64,000 nt of DNA from Cladopsammia gracilis (lineage: Eukaryota > Cnidaria > Anthozoa > Scleractinia > Dendrophylliidae), in NCBI GenBank assembly GCA_022457155.1, contig JAJGOT010001117.1:1-64000 (forward strand). The letters run 5' to 3'. A program made the position numbers and the translations under genes. The first letter of the stretch is position 1, and every line of letters begins with the position of its first letter. The notes below the pieces were generated by a model, which did not search any database, was not told the DNA's origin, and was given only the letters and a program-made list of their open reading frames with translations. Of the stretch, positions 37,323 through 49,706 are shown piece by piece.

Positions 37323-38027
37323 GGAAGATCTCCCAAAGTTAAGCAAAGATTTTCTGAAGACTTTCCAACTGAAAAAGCCCCAAAACCACATGAATATCTT
37401 GAAGGAGACCACCACCCGAACATTGGTAAGGTTGTGGTTACACATCGCGTTTTGTCCACATGAACTACCGTTTAAATTAGATTGGTATACCTGTGGTAAG
37501 ACACATTTCTGGTGTGCCTGATGGGTGTGGCTTGGGAATCTGTTGATGAAACTATGTTTGTAATTCTGCAAATGAAGGTTCTAGGGGTGAAACCTTAAGG
37601 GTGACCATTTAAACGTTCCAGTGGTGTTGTTTATTATTTTGTATAAGATGGTTCTAACTTGAAATAAAAGTTCAGTAGTTCCCAAAGAACTTTCTGTTCA
37701 TGCTCACTTACCCCAAGAATGTGTACTCTTCCATAATAAGAACTAAACTTATGGCTCAAGGTGAACAAGAAGCAACAAATCTGCAAATGAGTCGAGCGTT
37801 AAAATATTGTCTCTGCTTTCATAGCCATCAAACCTAGGTCTGGATAAAGCTACCCTTAAACTTTCAACTTAAACTTAAACTTTCTGATCTAATGAATTAT
37901 ACACTCCACCGGTAAGCCATCTGGCCTCCCTAATGTAATGAAGTGAACAGGCCAGGTTAGGCTATCAGTGCCACCATTCAAAGTTCAGCTCTGTATAGCG
38001 ATGACCCTTGATATGACCAATAATATA
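37323..38027. other. Host DNA, no gene recognised
   Basis: I looked here for the missing last exon of DALRD3 on the minus strand and did not find it. There is a copy of the GTGACCATTTAAACG...TTGTTTATTATTTTGTATAAGATGGTTCTAAC dispersed repeat at about 37600-37665. Confidence 0.4.
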
Positions 38028-38571
38028 TCACAGGTTACCCACAAACTGCCCAGTGTAAGGGACTATTTAATAGTTACCTTGTTTGCATACATGATAGTAT
38101 ACCACAGGTTACCCACAAACTGCCCAGTGTAACGGACTATTAAGTTACCTTGTTTGTGTCACAGGTTACCCACAAACTGCCCAGTGTAAGGGACTATTTA
38201 GTTACCTTATTCACAAACTGCCCAGTGTAAGGGACTATTTAGTTACCTTATTCACAAACTGCCCAGTGTAAGGGACTATTTAGTTACCTTATTTGTATGG
38301 ATGATAGTATACCACAGGTTACCCACAAACTGCCCAGTATAAGGGACTGTTTAGTTACCTTGTTTGCGCGGATGATAGTATACCACAGGTTACCCACAAA
38401 CTGTCCAGTGTAAGGGACTATTTAGTTACCTTATTTGTATGGATGATAGTATACCACAGGTTACCCACAAACTGCCCATTGTAAGGGACTATTTAGTTAC
38501 CTTGTTTGTGTGGATGATAGTATATCACAGGTTACCCACAAACTGCCCAGTGTAAGGGACTATTTAGTTAC
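38028..38571 (-). repeat. Tandem repeat carrying copies of a DALRD3 splice donor
   Basis: About eight units, long form ~71 bases and short form ~41 bases, built from GGTTACCCACAAACTGCCCAGTGTAAGGGACTATTTAGTTACCTT and ATGGATGATAGTATACCACA. On the minus strand each unit contains AAG|GTAACTAAATAG, the same exon-end/donor sequence that closes the DALRD3 exon at 38572-38682, and most also contain the preceding ATCCA(T/C)ACAAA. Confidence 0.85.
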
Positions 38572-41500
38572 CTTATTTGTATGGATGGTGATACTTTGCG
38601 ACTTCGAAGTGATTGCAGACACTGTGTCCTTCACAACTGATGGAAATGCCAGGATAAAATTCAACGTTAACTCCCATTCAGTCTATTGAAGATGATAAAG
38701 AAAAATCATTAATAAAAATTATTGGGAAAACACCATCTGCTTTACAGTGTTTGGACTGGGAAACAAGCTGGGGGAGTGGAATGGGGATTCATATTATTCC
38801 ACGTATGAGATTCTCTATTACGTGACTCAGAATGGTGGTTTATTTCATCGATTGTTTGTAAATTCATTGTAATGTTTTTAGATGTATAATAAGGATTATT
38901 ATATTGTACTGCATAATATAATATTTTAAAGGCATTGTTTTAATGTTGTAAATTACAACTTGTGCAATCAAAGACTGACCTCGTCACGCAGAAGATTGAA
39001 ATCCACCTCTGTAACAGGAGGTAGGTCTGGATACACACCTACACATACACAGATGTTATGGTTAGTTGACATTATAGCATGTAACCATATTTTACCTTGC
39101 TATGCTATCAGGAAATCAGATGAGAAAAATGGACAAAATTATTAAAGGAAGATTGCTATCAATATATTGTGAATATAAGCAATTTATTGTTCATTGCTAG
39201 TGATCCTTGGTTGTTTTTAAATACCACTATTTTATACCAGTATTCTTTCTCACCTTTTTGGACATTTTCCTCAAAGTTTTCAAAAAGTTTGGCCAGCCTG
39301 GCACAGTTATACATAACAAAAGTTGCTTGTCTAAATTCTCGAGAAGATTGAGACAAATCAATTTTCACCTGGAAATAAAGAGGAAACAGAAATATGTAAA
39401 ATAATTTGCCCATTGAAATGCTCCTGTTTATAATGATCATATTGTACAGAATAGGTTAAGACCCTTAAAAGTCTGCAGATGAAATCCAAGCATGATATTT
39501 CATTGAATAACACATCTGTTTGGTGATCTTTATGTTGTATACAGTGGCCAGGGTCAAGGTAGCTGTAAGATTTGAATCTGTGGATGAAATCGATGTGTGA
39601 CCATTCTAATGACTAATACATGTACTGTGCAATATCATACTGTGATTCTGTTTATTATGCAGTACAGGGGTTACATATGCATATGCAGTACAGGGGTTAC
39701 ATATGCGTATGCAGTACAGGGGTTACATATGTGTATGTAGTACAGGGGTTACATATGCGTATGCAGTACAGGGGTTACATATGCGTATGCAGTACAGGGG
39801 TTACATATGCGTATGTAGTACAGGGGTTACAAATGCATATGCAGGACAGGGGTTACATATGCATATGCAGTACAGGGGTTACATATGCATATGCAGTACA
39901 GGGGTTACATATGCATATGCAGTACAGGGGTTACATATGCGTATGCAGTACAGGGGTTACATATGCGTATGCAGTACAGGGGTTACATATGCGTATGCAG
40001 TTCAGGGGTTACATATGCGTATGCAGTACAGGGGTTACATATGCGTATGCAGTACAGGGGTTACATATGCATATGTAGTACAGGGGTTACATATGCGTAT
40101 GCAGTACAGGGGTTACATATGCGTATGCAGTACAGGGGTTACATATGCATATGCAGTACAGGGGTTACATATGCATATGCAGGACAGGGGTTACATATGC
40201 GTATGCAGTACAGGGGTTACATATGTGTATGCAGGACAGGGGTTACATATGCGTATGCAGTACAGTGGTTACATATGCGTATGCAGTACAGGGGTTACAT
40301 ATGCGTATGCAGTACAGGGGTTACATATGCATATGCAGGACAGGGGTTACATATGCATATGCAGGACAGGGGTTACATATGCGTATGCAGTACAGGGGTT
40401 ACATATGCATATGCAGTACAGGGGTTACATATGCGTATGCAGTACAGGGGTTACATATGCGTATGCAGTACAGGGGTTACATATGCGTATGCAGTACAGG
40501 GGTTACATATGTGTATGCAGTACAGGGGTTACATATGCATATGCAGGACAGGGGTTACATATGCGTATGCAGTACAGGGGTTACATATGCATATGCAGTA
40601 CAGGGGTTACATATGCATATGCAGTACAGGGGTTACATATGCGTATGCAGGACAGGAGTTACATATGCGTATGCAGTACAAAGCTATACTACTGATCAAA
40701 GAAGTTTTTGCCAGTGATTCAGCAATATTGTGCACAACAGATCTGCAAATGAGTTAAATTAAAAACAAGCTCTCAATAAACTAACATGGCTATTTGGAGC
40801 TACTGACAGAATTTCCAGCTTGACTGCAGCAATTGCCATTTGTCGGATTGACATTTCCCAGTCATGACCTAACAACATAAATAAAAAGGGGAAATATGGA
40901 CTTTATTACAATTTTGCTTTCTTTCTAAAGTCTTGTACCTCTTCAAAAATTTTGTAGTTGAGTTACCAATGCATAATGTGGTATTGACATCTTTCATAGG
41001 CAGTGACAAGCGGGAGTGTCACTGGTTGAAAAGTTACCAATACAGTAATGTGGTATTAACATCTGTCATAGGCAGTCTGTTACAGTTTAAAAGAGCTGTT
41101 GACACTCACACACCAAGATGATGTTTACAAATTATGTTTTGGAATAATGTAGTTTTGGATCCATACCAATATCTGCACGTGGTGGTACTATGCACATACT
41201 CAAAAGTCCAGCAGAGTGTTAAATATATATATATACTTACCATCTACTCTGTTGCCATATTTCAAAACATAAGACTCCCTTAGTTGTTGTTCACGTATTC
41301 TGCAGAAGTAATTTAAGCATGCAACAGAACAGTAGATATGGTTAATTTTAGTGAATGGTTTATTTATTGCGTTCGACGTTAGGAGAACGCAATCATAAAC
41401 TTGACGCAGAGCAGGAAAAAACTCGATTTTTGGATGAACAAGGTACCGGAAACACGTCATACCATTCTTGATGCAATTCTTGACGTGCGAAGCCTGGGCA

Positions 41501-44500
41501 TGAAAACAAGCAAGCGCACGCTAGCACACGCAGTTTATAGAGTCCTCAAGTGATGACGTCACAAAAACTAATTTTGTGAAATTATGTAATGAACCAAGGA
41601 AAAATTAGATACTGATTTTTGGCAATCATAAACTTGATGCAGAGCAGGAAAAAATTCAATATTCGGAAAGGGCAAGACGAAAAACCTTGCCAAAAACGCC
41701 TGCTTGCCAAAAGTCAGCATCCCAGTGAAATTTGGCAACGTTATGCTCTGATGACTCCATACAAACCCTTCCAATTTTGCCTTGGTTCATTACATAATTT
41801 CACAAAATTAGTTTTTGTGACGTCATCACTTAAGGACTCGAACGCACTTCTCTAATCCGTGATTACTCCTAGTTATAATTATATAAATACAATAGCTAAG
41901 TACAATAATACTGTCTCTTAAAATTATAATGTGCTACATATAAAACAAGGGTCATCACTAATATAAGTATAAAATAGATTAATAATCTAAGAAGAATCTA
42001 AGAGCAAGGAACAAATATACATGTACCATATAAATAAAACAAGGCATTTCTTTGTACCTTAGAAGATCCATTGCATCAAGGGGATATTGAATTTTTTCTC
42101 CAGCCTTGTTTATTGTCATAAGCCCATGAGCGAAAAAGAACTGAAGAATCCAAAATAATAAAGTAAATTATTAAGAGGCACTTGCATAAATATTGTATAT
42201 GTCGTGGTTCAATTTTATCCTTGGTTAAAATTTTATTTTCCTTTGTTTTTGGCTATGGTAATGTACATGTATGATAATGAGTTTTAAACAAAGGAAAATA
42301 AAATTTGAACCAAGGATAAAATTGAACCACAACACATACCCAAAACAAAGCACTTTCATTGAAATTTAACACACTGACAATAAAAAAACCCATCAGTTTC
42401 ACAGATCACTGACATAACCAAGGTCAGCTTAATGTTAGACCTTTTCATGCCAGTTGCACCAGTTTGAATGTAAGGGGATGATTGACTGTCCAGAAGCAAC
42501 TCAGGGATACAGTGAACCAGTACAGTTTGAATGTAAAGAGATTATTGACTGATTGACTGTGTGTAGTATGTGGTGCATGGTGCATGGTGTGTGATACATG
42601 TGTGTGCTGTGTGGTGTGCCTTGTGGTGTGGGACACTCTATACCTGGTTAGTTGATAGTGGACTCTCAGAGGCCATCTGCCACACTGTGCTAACCTGCTG
42701 TTGAATAAACATTCTTCGACAGCTTGCCACATGCAGCAAAATGTCTGCACTTGTTGTCTGAAAATACAAAGGAGAGCAGCAAAGTTGCAATTGACAACAA
42801 AAGGTGGAGGTCCAGATGTTGTAATATAAACAAAGGTCTTTTCTACATTCACAAATGGGTCATGACAAATTCAAACATAATATTATTTATGAACAAAGAA
42901 AAGAATGCACTTCGTGTGGGTGATGTACCTTTTTTGCACTCCTCCATGAATGCAGCACCACTGTTCCTTTAGAACCTTAACTTAAGTTAACCTTTCCTTT
43001 TTCTGCACCAGAAGGCGCATAAGACCTTCATGTTGTCTGCCTAACACGCCATGTTTTTTGCTGCTGCTTTGTCAATGTTTGTCTGTTGTTTGGGAGCTAC
43101 TATGGGGTCCATCAGCGTTTGGGCGCCCAGCAGGCTTTGACCCAAGAGCACCATGTTAGTCTCAGCAGGTCCAGCCCTGGTTTGGTTTGTATCATTGTCA
43201 ACGTTTTCAGTTTCTGTAACAGTAGGTTTTTTTTACAGGCAGGATTGTTAGCCCTGCACCCAGCCCTCAGCTTGGATGACCAGTGGATTGCACTTAGTCT
43301 GACCCCTACCCTTCAACCTGTTCGGCTTGGGTGACCCTACCAGGAGGCTATGCTCCCACTGGCACAGCTCTACTGTGACATGCACAAGCCTCTGACCTGT
43401 TCGGCTTGGATGAACCTACCTCCACTGGCACAGCTCTACTGGGACATGCACAAGCCTCTGACCTGTTCAGCTTGGGTGACTCTAGCAGGAAGCTGTGCTC
43501 CCACTGGCACAGCTCCACTGTGACATGCACAAGCCTCTGACCTGTTCGGCATGGGTGACCCTACCAAGAGGCTATGCTCCCACTGACACAGCTCTACTGG
43601 GACATACACAAGCCTCTGACCACAACAAAGTGGTTATCTCTTGGAGTGAGAGTTTCTTTAGAAGCTGTAAACCCTTTTGTTTATTTGGTATCCATAGGCA
43701 CCTAGTCTCTGCCTTTAATTTGTTTCGTTTCCTTAATGACAAGAAACTGTTCCCACATTGTCTTACCTACCCACTCAGGTGAATAGATGGGTACTGACGA
43801 CATAATGCTGGGAGTAACCCTCCTAAAGGTTGTACTTTCCCTCTTGACACACGTAGGTTAACCTCAATTTACAAGGCTTTTGAAAAGAAAAACTCTAACA
43901 CATGACACAAAGTTTTATCTTTAAGTAGTCACCCTACGTAATGCTAAAACATAAATAACAAATTGCTTAGAACATTAATTAACTGTTCCTGCCAATAAAA
44001 TTTGATTTGGCCAGTTAAAATGTGCATTTCCGTAACTCCAGACAATCAATCCACTTAAAATTGTAAATATTCAGACTCATGCAACTTACACTTTTTCCAA
44101 CAAGATCCAGCTTTGCTAAATCCTTAAGGAGTGGACACGACAGAGTGACTGTTTACAAGAAATGAATACCACTGAAATTTAATTAACTTGAAAAAATAAA
44201 GACAGTTTTGTAGACTAGAAGATAAACACTGATTGGATAAAATATGTTATAAATTTATTGAGGATTAAATAAATGTTACAATAGCCATCATACCTTTTGA
44301 TCTGTTGCAAAAATCTGTCAAAACAAGCAAACGAAAAAGTCAACACTATTTTAAAATAAATTTATAATAATATTATTATGAAAACCATTTGATTACATGG
44401 TTCGTGTTGCCTTCATTACTGTACATTAGATCTTGGTTACTATTGATTTTTTTATTTATTTTGTTGACAATAATGGCCTTAGATGGCTTAGATGATACAT

Positions 44501-44721
44501 GGAATAATGAAGAAAGACTTTTAACAATAAATATAACAATTTGAAATGATATATATGAAATAAATCATATACGAACTGCGGAAATGAAATCAAATGAAGA
44601 ATGATCCTCGCAGGATCATTCTTCATTTGATTTCATTTCCGCAGTTCGTATGTGATTTATTTCATATATATCATTTCACACTCACTCCTTTCACGGGAAC
44701 ATATGAACCTACAATTGACCT

Positions 44722-44756
<35 letters not shown>

Positions 44757-47700
44757 AGAGCATCGCACCGGTATCGCGAGGTCACGGGTTCGAACCCCAT
44801 TGAAGTCCTGAATTTTTTCAGGCTTCTTTTCGCAATTGCTTAAATTGCGTTCACAACTGCGAGGATCATTCTTCATTTGAAATATAACAATTTGTTATCA
44901 CTTTGTCTCTGCTACTGTGCATCCTTTTAAATTATAAATTATTATTAACTCCTTTTTTTAGAGTTCAAAGAAACTTGGCAAACAATGCAGTTTAATCAAA
45001 GACTTACCAAATGGAGCATTTTAGAAGAGTCTGCGAGCAATACTAACTCACTTTTAATTTTTAAACAAAATGTAAAGGACCTTCATTCCATTATAATTTG
45101 CAGAGCCCCACTGAAAAACAAAGATGTGGGCACCCTGGATAAAATATTATTTTTTGTTTTTGCATGTTCAGCGATTCTTGCATGTTGTTCAATTACATGT
45201 ACTTTAGCAGATGAGTGCGAAAAACAGGGGATTCAGAATGTAAATTGCCAGTGATTCAGGATTCACTTTCAGAGCTATCATGAAGACAGGACTGTAGAGT
45301 GCATGTGAAAATCTTGATTGGGACATGACCATTATTAAAATGTCACTAGGACAATATGGAAGCTGCTCTTGTGACTGATATAAAATTATCAATAGTACAT
45401 TAAGAAAATATATGAATAACTGCATTGTGCAGTCACATAAACAATTGAAATACATGTATATATGAATATGAATGATGAGTGTGGAGAGAAAGATGTGTTC
45501 ATTGGCATACTTGTGGTTGGGTGATCCAATCCATGTGTAGCCCACATTTGACCGTTGCTCATCACCAGAGTTCTCAGAAGCTCAGTGGTTAGAGCATCCG
45601 ACTAGAATACGGAAGGTCATGGGTTTAAATCCCATCTGGAACTCAGAATTTTTTTTTCTGAGTTCCTTTCTCTCCACACTCATCATTTATAGTATGACTT
45701 ATATTTATTTCCATCCTTACCTGAAGCCTGTTTGCTAATATCTTTGTAAAAATCTTCCACATCCAAAACATAGTTTGAAAAGCAACATTCATCTCTATCA
45801 TAATCACAACTGTGTAACTTGCTAACTGAAGCCTGATTAGTAGAATTTGCAGTCTCAGATCTGACTGATTCAACTTGTTTGCTATATTTGCAGTTTTTTA
45901 AGACATTGCCAAGTTCTTTAGCTTTTCTGTCAAGATCAATATCTGTCCAGGCATCAGCTGAGGTAAATGATGGAGCAAAGATGTGAAATATTTGTTGTTT
46001 GCTGGTGTGAATGTTTGGAGGTTTAGTTGGTGTTGATTTTACAAAAACACTGCAACATTAAAGAGAAAAGAATAATAATAAAATTACATAATAGTAAAAG
46101 ATTAAATGACTAGCCTGTAGTGACACATGCTGTAGTACAATGATATGGTTTAATTGCTAAAACTGGTGCACATTTTCATGCCTCGTCATTTGAGTACATA
46201 TTTACAGATTTCCACTCAAAACTGTGTTATTTTATCCAGTACCCCAAAGGAAGTTCACTGGAAATTCTGAAGGGGAGGAAGTGGGGAGGAAGTAGGAGGG
46301 GTGTGGTCCCCAAAAGCCAAAGTTTTTAAACAAAAGTATGATAATAAAATGTAACAGGTGGAGGGGATAGTTTTTCAAATGAGACAAAAAAAATATTATA
46401 TATTAAATTAATACAAAATTAATTACCCCCTATTATGGAGGCTGCTTGTTATGTTTACTATTTTATAAATTAATATATGTCAAGAACTATTTACAGTACT
46501 CACCCATTAGCTTGTAAAGCAACTGTTTCATTACTCACCCATTCAAAGGCATAGCCACTATTTGTAAGGGAGAGGGTTCCAAGGCTCGCGAGAGCATTAA
46601 AGGCGCCTTAGGTATGAGTTTTTAGAGGGATCTAGGGGTATTTCCTCCCCAGGAAAATTTGAAAAATTAAGTTGTCTGAAACCGCATCTGGTGCATTTTG
46701 AAGGCAGTTTAAGTAGTAGATAAAATATGAGCGGGAAATTTTTATGGCCATTTACAATGGCGAGCCAAAGGCGAGCCATTGTAAATGCCCATACAGATCG
46801 GACGCAAATATTTGATCATACTTGTGAAATGAAACAATGAGCAGAGATCTGTATGAAAAGTTATAATGAATACTAATAGCTGAGCAGGTGTTTGTATCAA
46901 AAGTTAATTCTACTGTTTAATAATTCATCAACTCAGGTGATTTGTATTGGGGTTTACAAAGGCATACATGTGACTCAAATACTGCCTATTTATTGGTCAT
47001 AACTGTTATAAATTATTAATGAATTTTACAACATGAAATAAGGTGGCTTTCTAAGGCAAATTGTTTGTTGAATTCTTAAGTGTGTAGGCTGTTTTTTTTT
47101 TAACTTTTTTATGTATGATTCATTAAGGAACTTCTTAGATACATATTTTTTTTAGCTTTTATACATTAATATATATTTTATTACTTCCGTGTAAATTGTT
47201 CTGAAGGTAATTAAGGGTTAGTTCCTAACGGAAATTAATAAAGTTTGTCATTGTTACTATTAAATCAGGTAGCCAAAAGCAAACAAAGAAAGTTTAAAAG
47301 TTCAAACAGCGCTGAATCCCACATCACAGGCTCATAAAAAAAATTGCAGGCTCGAATACACAGAATACTCGTACTATGCATCCCTGAAACCCTACCCTGG
47401 CTATGCCCATGCCATTGAACTGTTTCATTACTCACCCATTAGCTTGCAATACATTTCTCAAACTCATTAATTATTCATGACGAAAATACAAAGGAAATTA
47501 ATGTTTAACGAGTGTTTGGAAATCAGATGAAACACTCCTTATTTTTGCATCCTTAATTTCTCCTTCTAAAATCATTGTTTCAGAAGTAATATCAAACATT
47601 CGACACAATATTTCATCGAAGTTCGTAAAAAATACTCCACTGTGTGTTGTATTTTCAACTCTCTTCTCAGTGTTTGATCCTGTGATGAAACACTGTCTCA

Positions 47701-48057
47701 TGTTTGATCTATTATGTCAAGAACTATTTTCATTACTTACCCATTAGCTTGTAAAAGTTCTTTAGTGTGTTCACAAACAAGGACTGTTCTTAACTGATCA
47801 AGGTTTAAATTCTCCTGTTCCTCACCAAGTGAACTCCACAAGAAAGAAGGATTCAATAAAATAGATAGTGGCTGTTTGTCACTTGATTTATCGAACTGAT
47901 CCACTTGGTGCATGACATTGTAAATTACTGAACTGGTGACTAAAGACTTATTTAGCTTCATCAGAAGATGGCCTCCACCAGTAACCTGACAATGTTTAAC
48001 AAACTGAATTCTTGATACGCATGTGATAACCTCCTGGCAGAGTCTTTGATAATCAAC
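38572..48057 (-). CDS. DALRD3: Host gene DALRD3 (DALR anticodon-binding domain protein 3), spliced, ends not found
   Basis: Twelve minus-strand exons with AG/GT borders and compatible phases: 48057-47741, 46049-45721, 44314-44294, 44148-44090, 42757-42695, 42140-42058, 41299-41241, 40868-40804, 39368-39254, 39038-38980, 38682-38572, with probably one more undetected between 42694 and 42141 (11 located). Diagnostic peptides matching vertebrate DALRD3 as I know it: LDQLRTVLVCEHTKELL, ILLHVASC, VMYNCARLAKLFENF, VYPDLPPVTEVDFNLLRDE, EWELTLNFILAFP. The protein has an arginyl-tRNA-synthetase-like DALR domain; human DALRD3 works with METTL2 in 3-methylcytidine formation on some arginine tRNAs. The first exon(s) and the terminal exon were not found. 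The retrotransposon at 48599 lies 540 bases upstream of the first located exon. Confidence 0.82.
39560..40682 (+). repeat. 26-bp minisatellite, about 39 units, with seeding repeat
   Basis: From about 39655 to 40682 the unit ATGCAGTACAGGGGTTACATATGCGT is repeated ~39 times with G/A alternation at GCGTATG/GCATATG and occasional GTAC/GGAC. The first unit arises from a dispersed repeat at 39560-39660 (TCTGTGGATGAAATC...GTTTATTATGCAGTACAGG). It lies in a DALRD3 intron. All three forward frames are open across the array because the unit has no stop in any frame; this is not evidence of coding. Confidence 0.95.
41540..41839. mobile_element. Foldback (MITE-like) element 2
   Basis: Inverted repeats of ~60 bases: GAGTCCTCAAGTGATGACGTCACAAAAACTAATTTTGTGAAATTATG at the left and its complement at the right (differences at a few bases). 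The inner sequence GCAATCATAAACTTGATGCAGAGCAGG also occurs at 41389, so a second partial copy or source lies just upstream. Confidence 0.78.
42204..42330. mobile_element. Foldback (MITE-like) element 3
   Basis: A 127-base hairpin with arms GTGGTTCAATTTTATCCTTGGTT and complement, extended imperfectly by AAAATTTTATTTTCCTTTG. Probably a short non-autonomous DNA element in a DALRD3 intron. Confidence 0.75.
43330..43620. repeat. ~80-90-bp tandem repeat
   Basis: Three and a half units containing CCCACTGGCACAGCTCTACTGTGACATGCACAAGCCTCTGACCTGTTCGGCTTGGGTGACCCTACCAGGAGGC with small deletions. It lies in the same intron as the foldback elements. No coding function. Confidence 0.85.
44541..44875 (+). 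mobile_element. tRNA-derived SINE with palindromic head
   Basis: Bases 44737-44808 fold as a tRNA-like cloverleaf: acceptor GGCTTCA/TGAAGTC, D arm GCTC/GAGC, box A TAGCTCAGTTGG, box B GGTTCGAACCC. The base before the presumed anticodon is C rather than T, so it is not a functional tRNA. It is followed by CCTGAATTTTTTCAGG and a region ending CTGCGAGGATCATTCTTCATTTG. Upstream, 44541-44677 is a near-perfect palindrome of CGAACTGCGGAAATGAAATCAAATGAAG, so two SINE pieces meet head to head. The family reads like one common in corals. Confidence 0.8.
45467..45692 (+). mobile_element. Second tRNA-derived SINE with inverted flanks
   Basis: Bases 45568-45644 resemble a tRNA: GAGTTC/GAACTC acceptor, GCTCAGTGGTTAGAGC, box-B-like GGGTTTAAATCCC, followed by a GAATTTTTTTTTCTGAG hairpin. 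The flanks ATGATGAGTGTGGAGAGAAAG (45469) and its complement (45667-45688) form a terminal inverted repeat. It is inserted just after the donor site of the DALRD3 exon at 45721. Confidence 0.75.
46477..46545 (-). repeat. Copies of a DALRD3 exon end and splice donor inside the intron
   Basis: About 45 bases match the border at 47715-47755 (minus strand AGCTAATGG|GTGAGTA...AATAGTTCTTGACAT), followed by a second partial copy at 46530-46545. Another copy is at 47430-47450. All keep the GG|GTRAGT donor. Confidence 0.7.
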
Positions 48058-48598
48058 CTAAAAACAACATAGAGCAAAGATAAGAATCTATAAAATACTT
48101 CAGGCAATAATGTCACTGAGTCTGAAAATCAAATACATGTTTATATATGAAGATGACAAGGAAAATCATCTCTTGTGAATACTTAAGATATAAGTTATTA
48201 CACAAGGGTTTGGTCGACTGTTTATATTACAGTGGAAAATTACAGTTGAACCCTTTACAAAACTAATTTTATACTGACAGAATCTACATGTAAACCACAT
48301 TGTCAGGAAGCAAGTGCTCTCTGAATGAGTTCATCTTCTTTGTTCCCTTATAACTGTATAATTCACTGAATTTTTTAACTTTGAAATAATGTTTTACAAC
48401 CTTAACACAGGAGGCATGAAAGTGTAAAATATCATGATACATGTAGCAATGGCCATTTTTATGCTAGAGAAGTTAAAGTCATCAGAACACATTTACTGTA
48501 ACGTCACAGATGTTAAAGTCGTCTGGTATAAAACAGGATGCAGTAAAGTAGATGGCCAAACAGAAAAAAGCAAGATTTTCTAAAAAAATACTGGGAGG

Positions 48599-48770
48599 TG
48601 TAATGATTCTAGCTATGCGGTAGTCACTTCCGGTGTTTCTGTTTCCGGTGTTTTGTTACCGTGATGCTTTGGCGCACGGGTCACTTGTTTTTCAGCCATA
48701 TTGTCACTCAGAATAAAGAAGTGTTAAACTCAAGTCTACAGCTTGTCTCGTACGACTCAGAAGTATTACA
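48599..48770 (+). repeat. 5' LTR
   Basis: 172 bases, TGTAATGATT...AGTATTACA, containing AATAAAG (possible poly-A signal) at about 48712. Confidence 0.95.
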
Positions 48771-48803
48771 TGGTGTCAGAAGTATAAGGAAACACACAAC
48801 GAA

Positions 48804-49690
48804 ATGGCTCTAAGCAGCATCGAATGCCCGCAAATGCAGTGGGATGGCGACAACCTTAAAGAAAACTGGCGTCGCTTCAAACAGCACGTGGAGCTTATGT
48901 TCTCTGGCCCGCTCAAATCACGCCAAGAAGCCGAGAAATGCAGCTACCTGCTTATCTGGGTTGGACAAAAAGGATGAGATATCTACAATATGTGGAGCGA
49001 CCTCTCCGAAGAGGACTAGAGTAAGTTGCAAACATATTACGATCGCTTCGAAGCTCGCGTCAGTCCCAGAGCAAACCCTGTCTTCGCCAGATTTAAATTT
49101 CACGGCCGCGTTCAGGGATCGGCCGAAACAGCAGAGAAATTCATCACAGATCTACGCATCCTCGGCCAAGACTGCGATTTCAAAGATCCGGACGAAATTA
49201 TACGAGATCGCATCGTATTCGGCACTAACTCGCCCAAAGTCAGAGAAAAGCTAATAAGTAAAGGATCCGCTCTGTCACTAGATAAAGCGGTGGAGATTGC
49301 CAGATCATTTGAAGCATCCCAAGCGCAACTATCTGCCATGGCGGGCAGTAGCACTAACGAACCTGAGGAAACCGTTCACCTAGTTCAAAAACAAAACACG
49401 GGGAAAGGTCCACAGGGAAACCAACCATCGGGCTCCCAACCTTCAAAAGGAATATGGATATGCGGAAACTGAGGCCACTCCCACAATTCATCTTCCAACT
49501 GCCCAGCACGGGGACAGATATGTCTGTACTGCAAGAAGCCAAACCACTTTGCTGACGTCTGTAGATCAAAGGCACGAAGACAACGATTTCACTCAGTAGA
49601 AGAAGCGAGAAACCAAGCCCCACAAACAAGCCCCGAATCAACACTACCAGTAGCGTTTGAGTCGATTGTTTTTGAATCAATCACCATAGC
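48804..49690 (+). pseudogene. gag: gag of the Ty3/gypsy element
   Basis: From ATG 48804 one frame covers a capsid-type Gag (MQWDGDNLKENWRRFKQHVEL, then a helical region with RVQGSAETAEKFITDLR) and two zinc knuckles: a damaged CGN..GH type and an intact CLYCKKPNHFADVC. Three in-frame stops break it: TGA near 48976, TAG near 49017 and TGA at 49470. The same frame continues without a shift into the protease. Confidence 0.85.
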
Positions 49691-49706
49691 TGATGTATCA
49701 CGCAGA

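Noticed and set aside
39620..40757. Long repetitive ORFs of up to 330 codons in three frames
   Set aside because: They are produced by the stop-free 26-bp minisatellite; no start context, domain or composition supports a gene.
44737..44808. Functional tRNA gene
   Set aside because: Cloverleaf and A/B boxes are present, but the base before the anticodon is not T, the anticodon stem has a mismatch and it is embedded in a SINE.
45568..45644. Second functional tRNA gene
   Set aside because: Box B is altered and the unit lies between inverted repeats with a T-run hairpin tail: a SINE.
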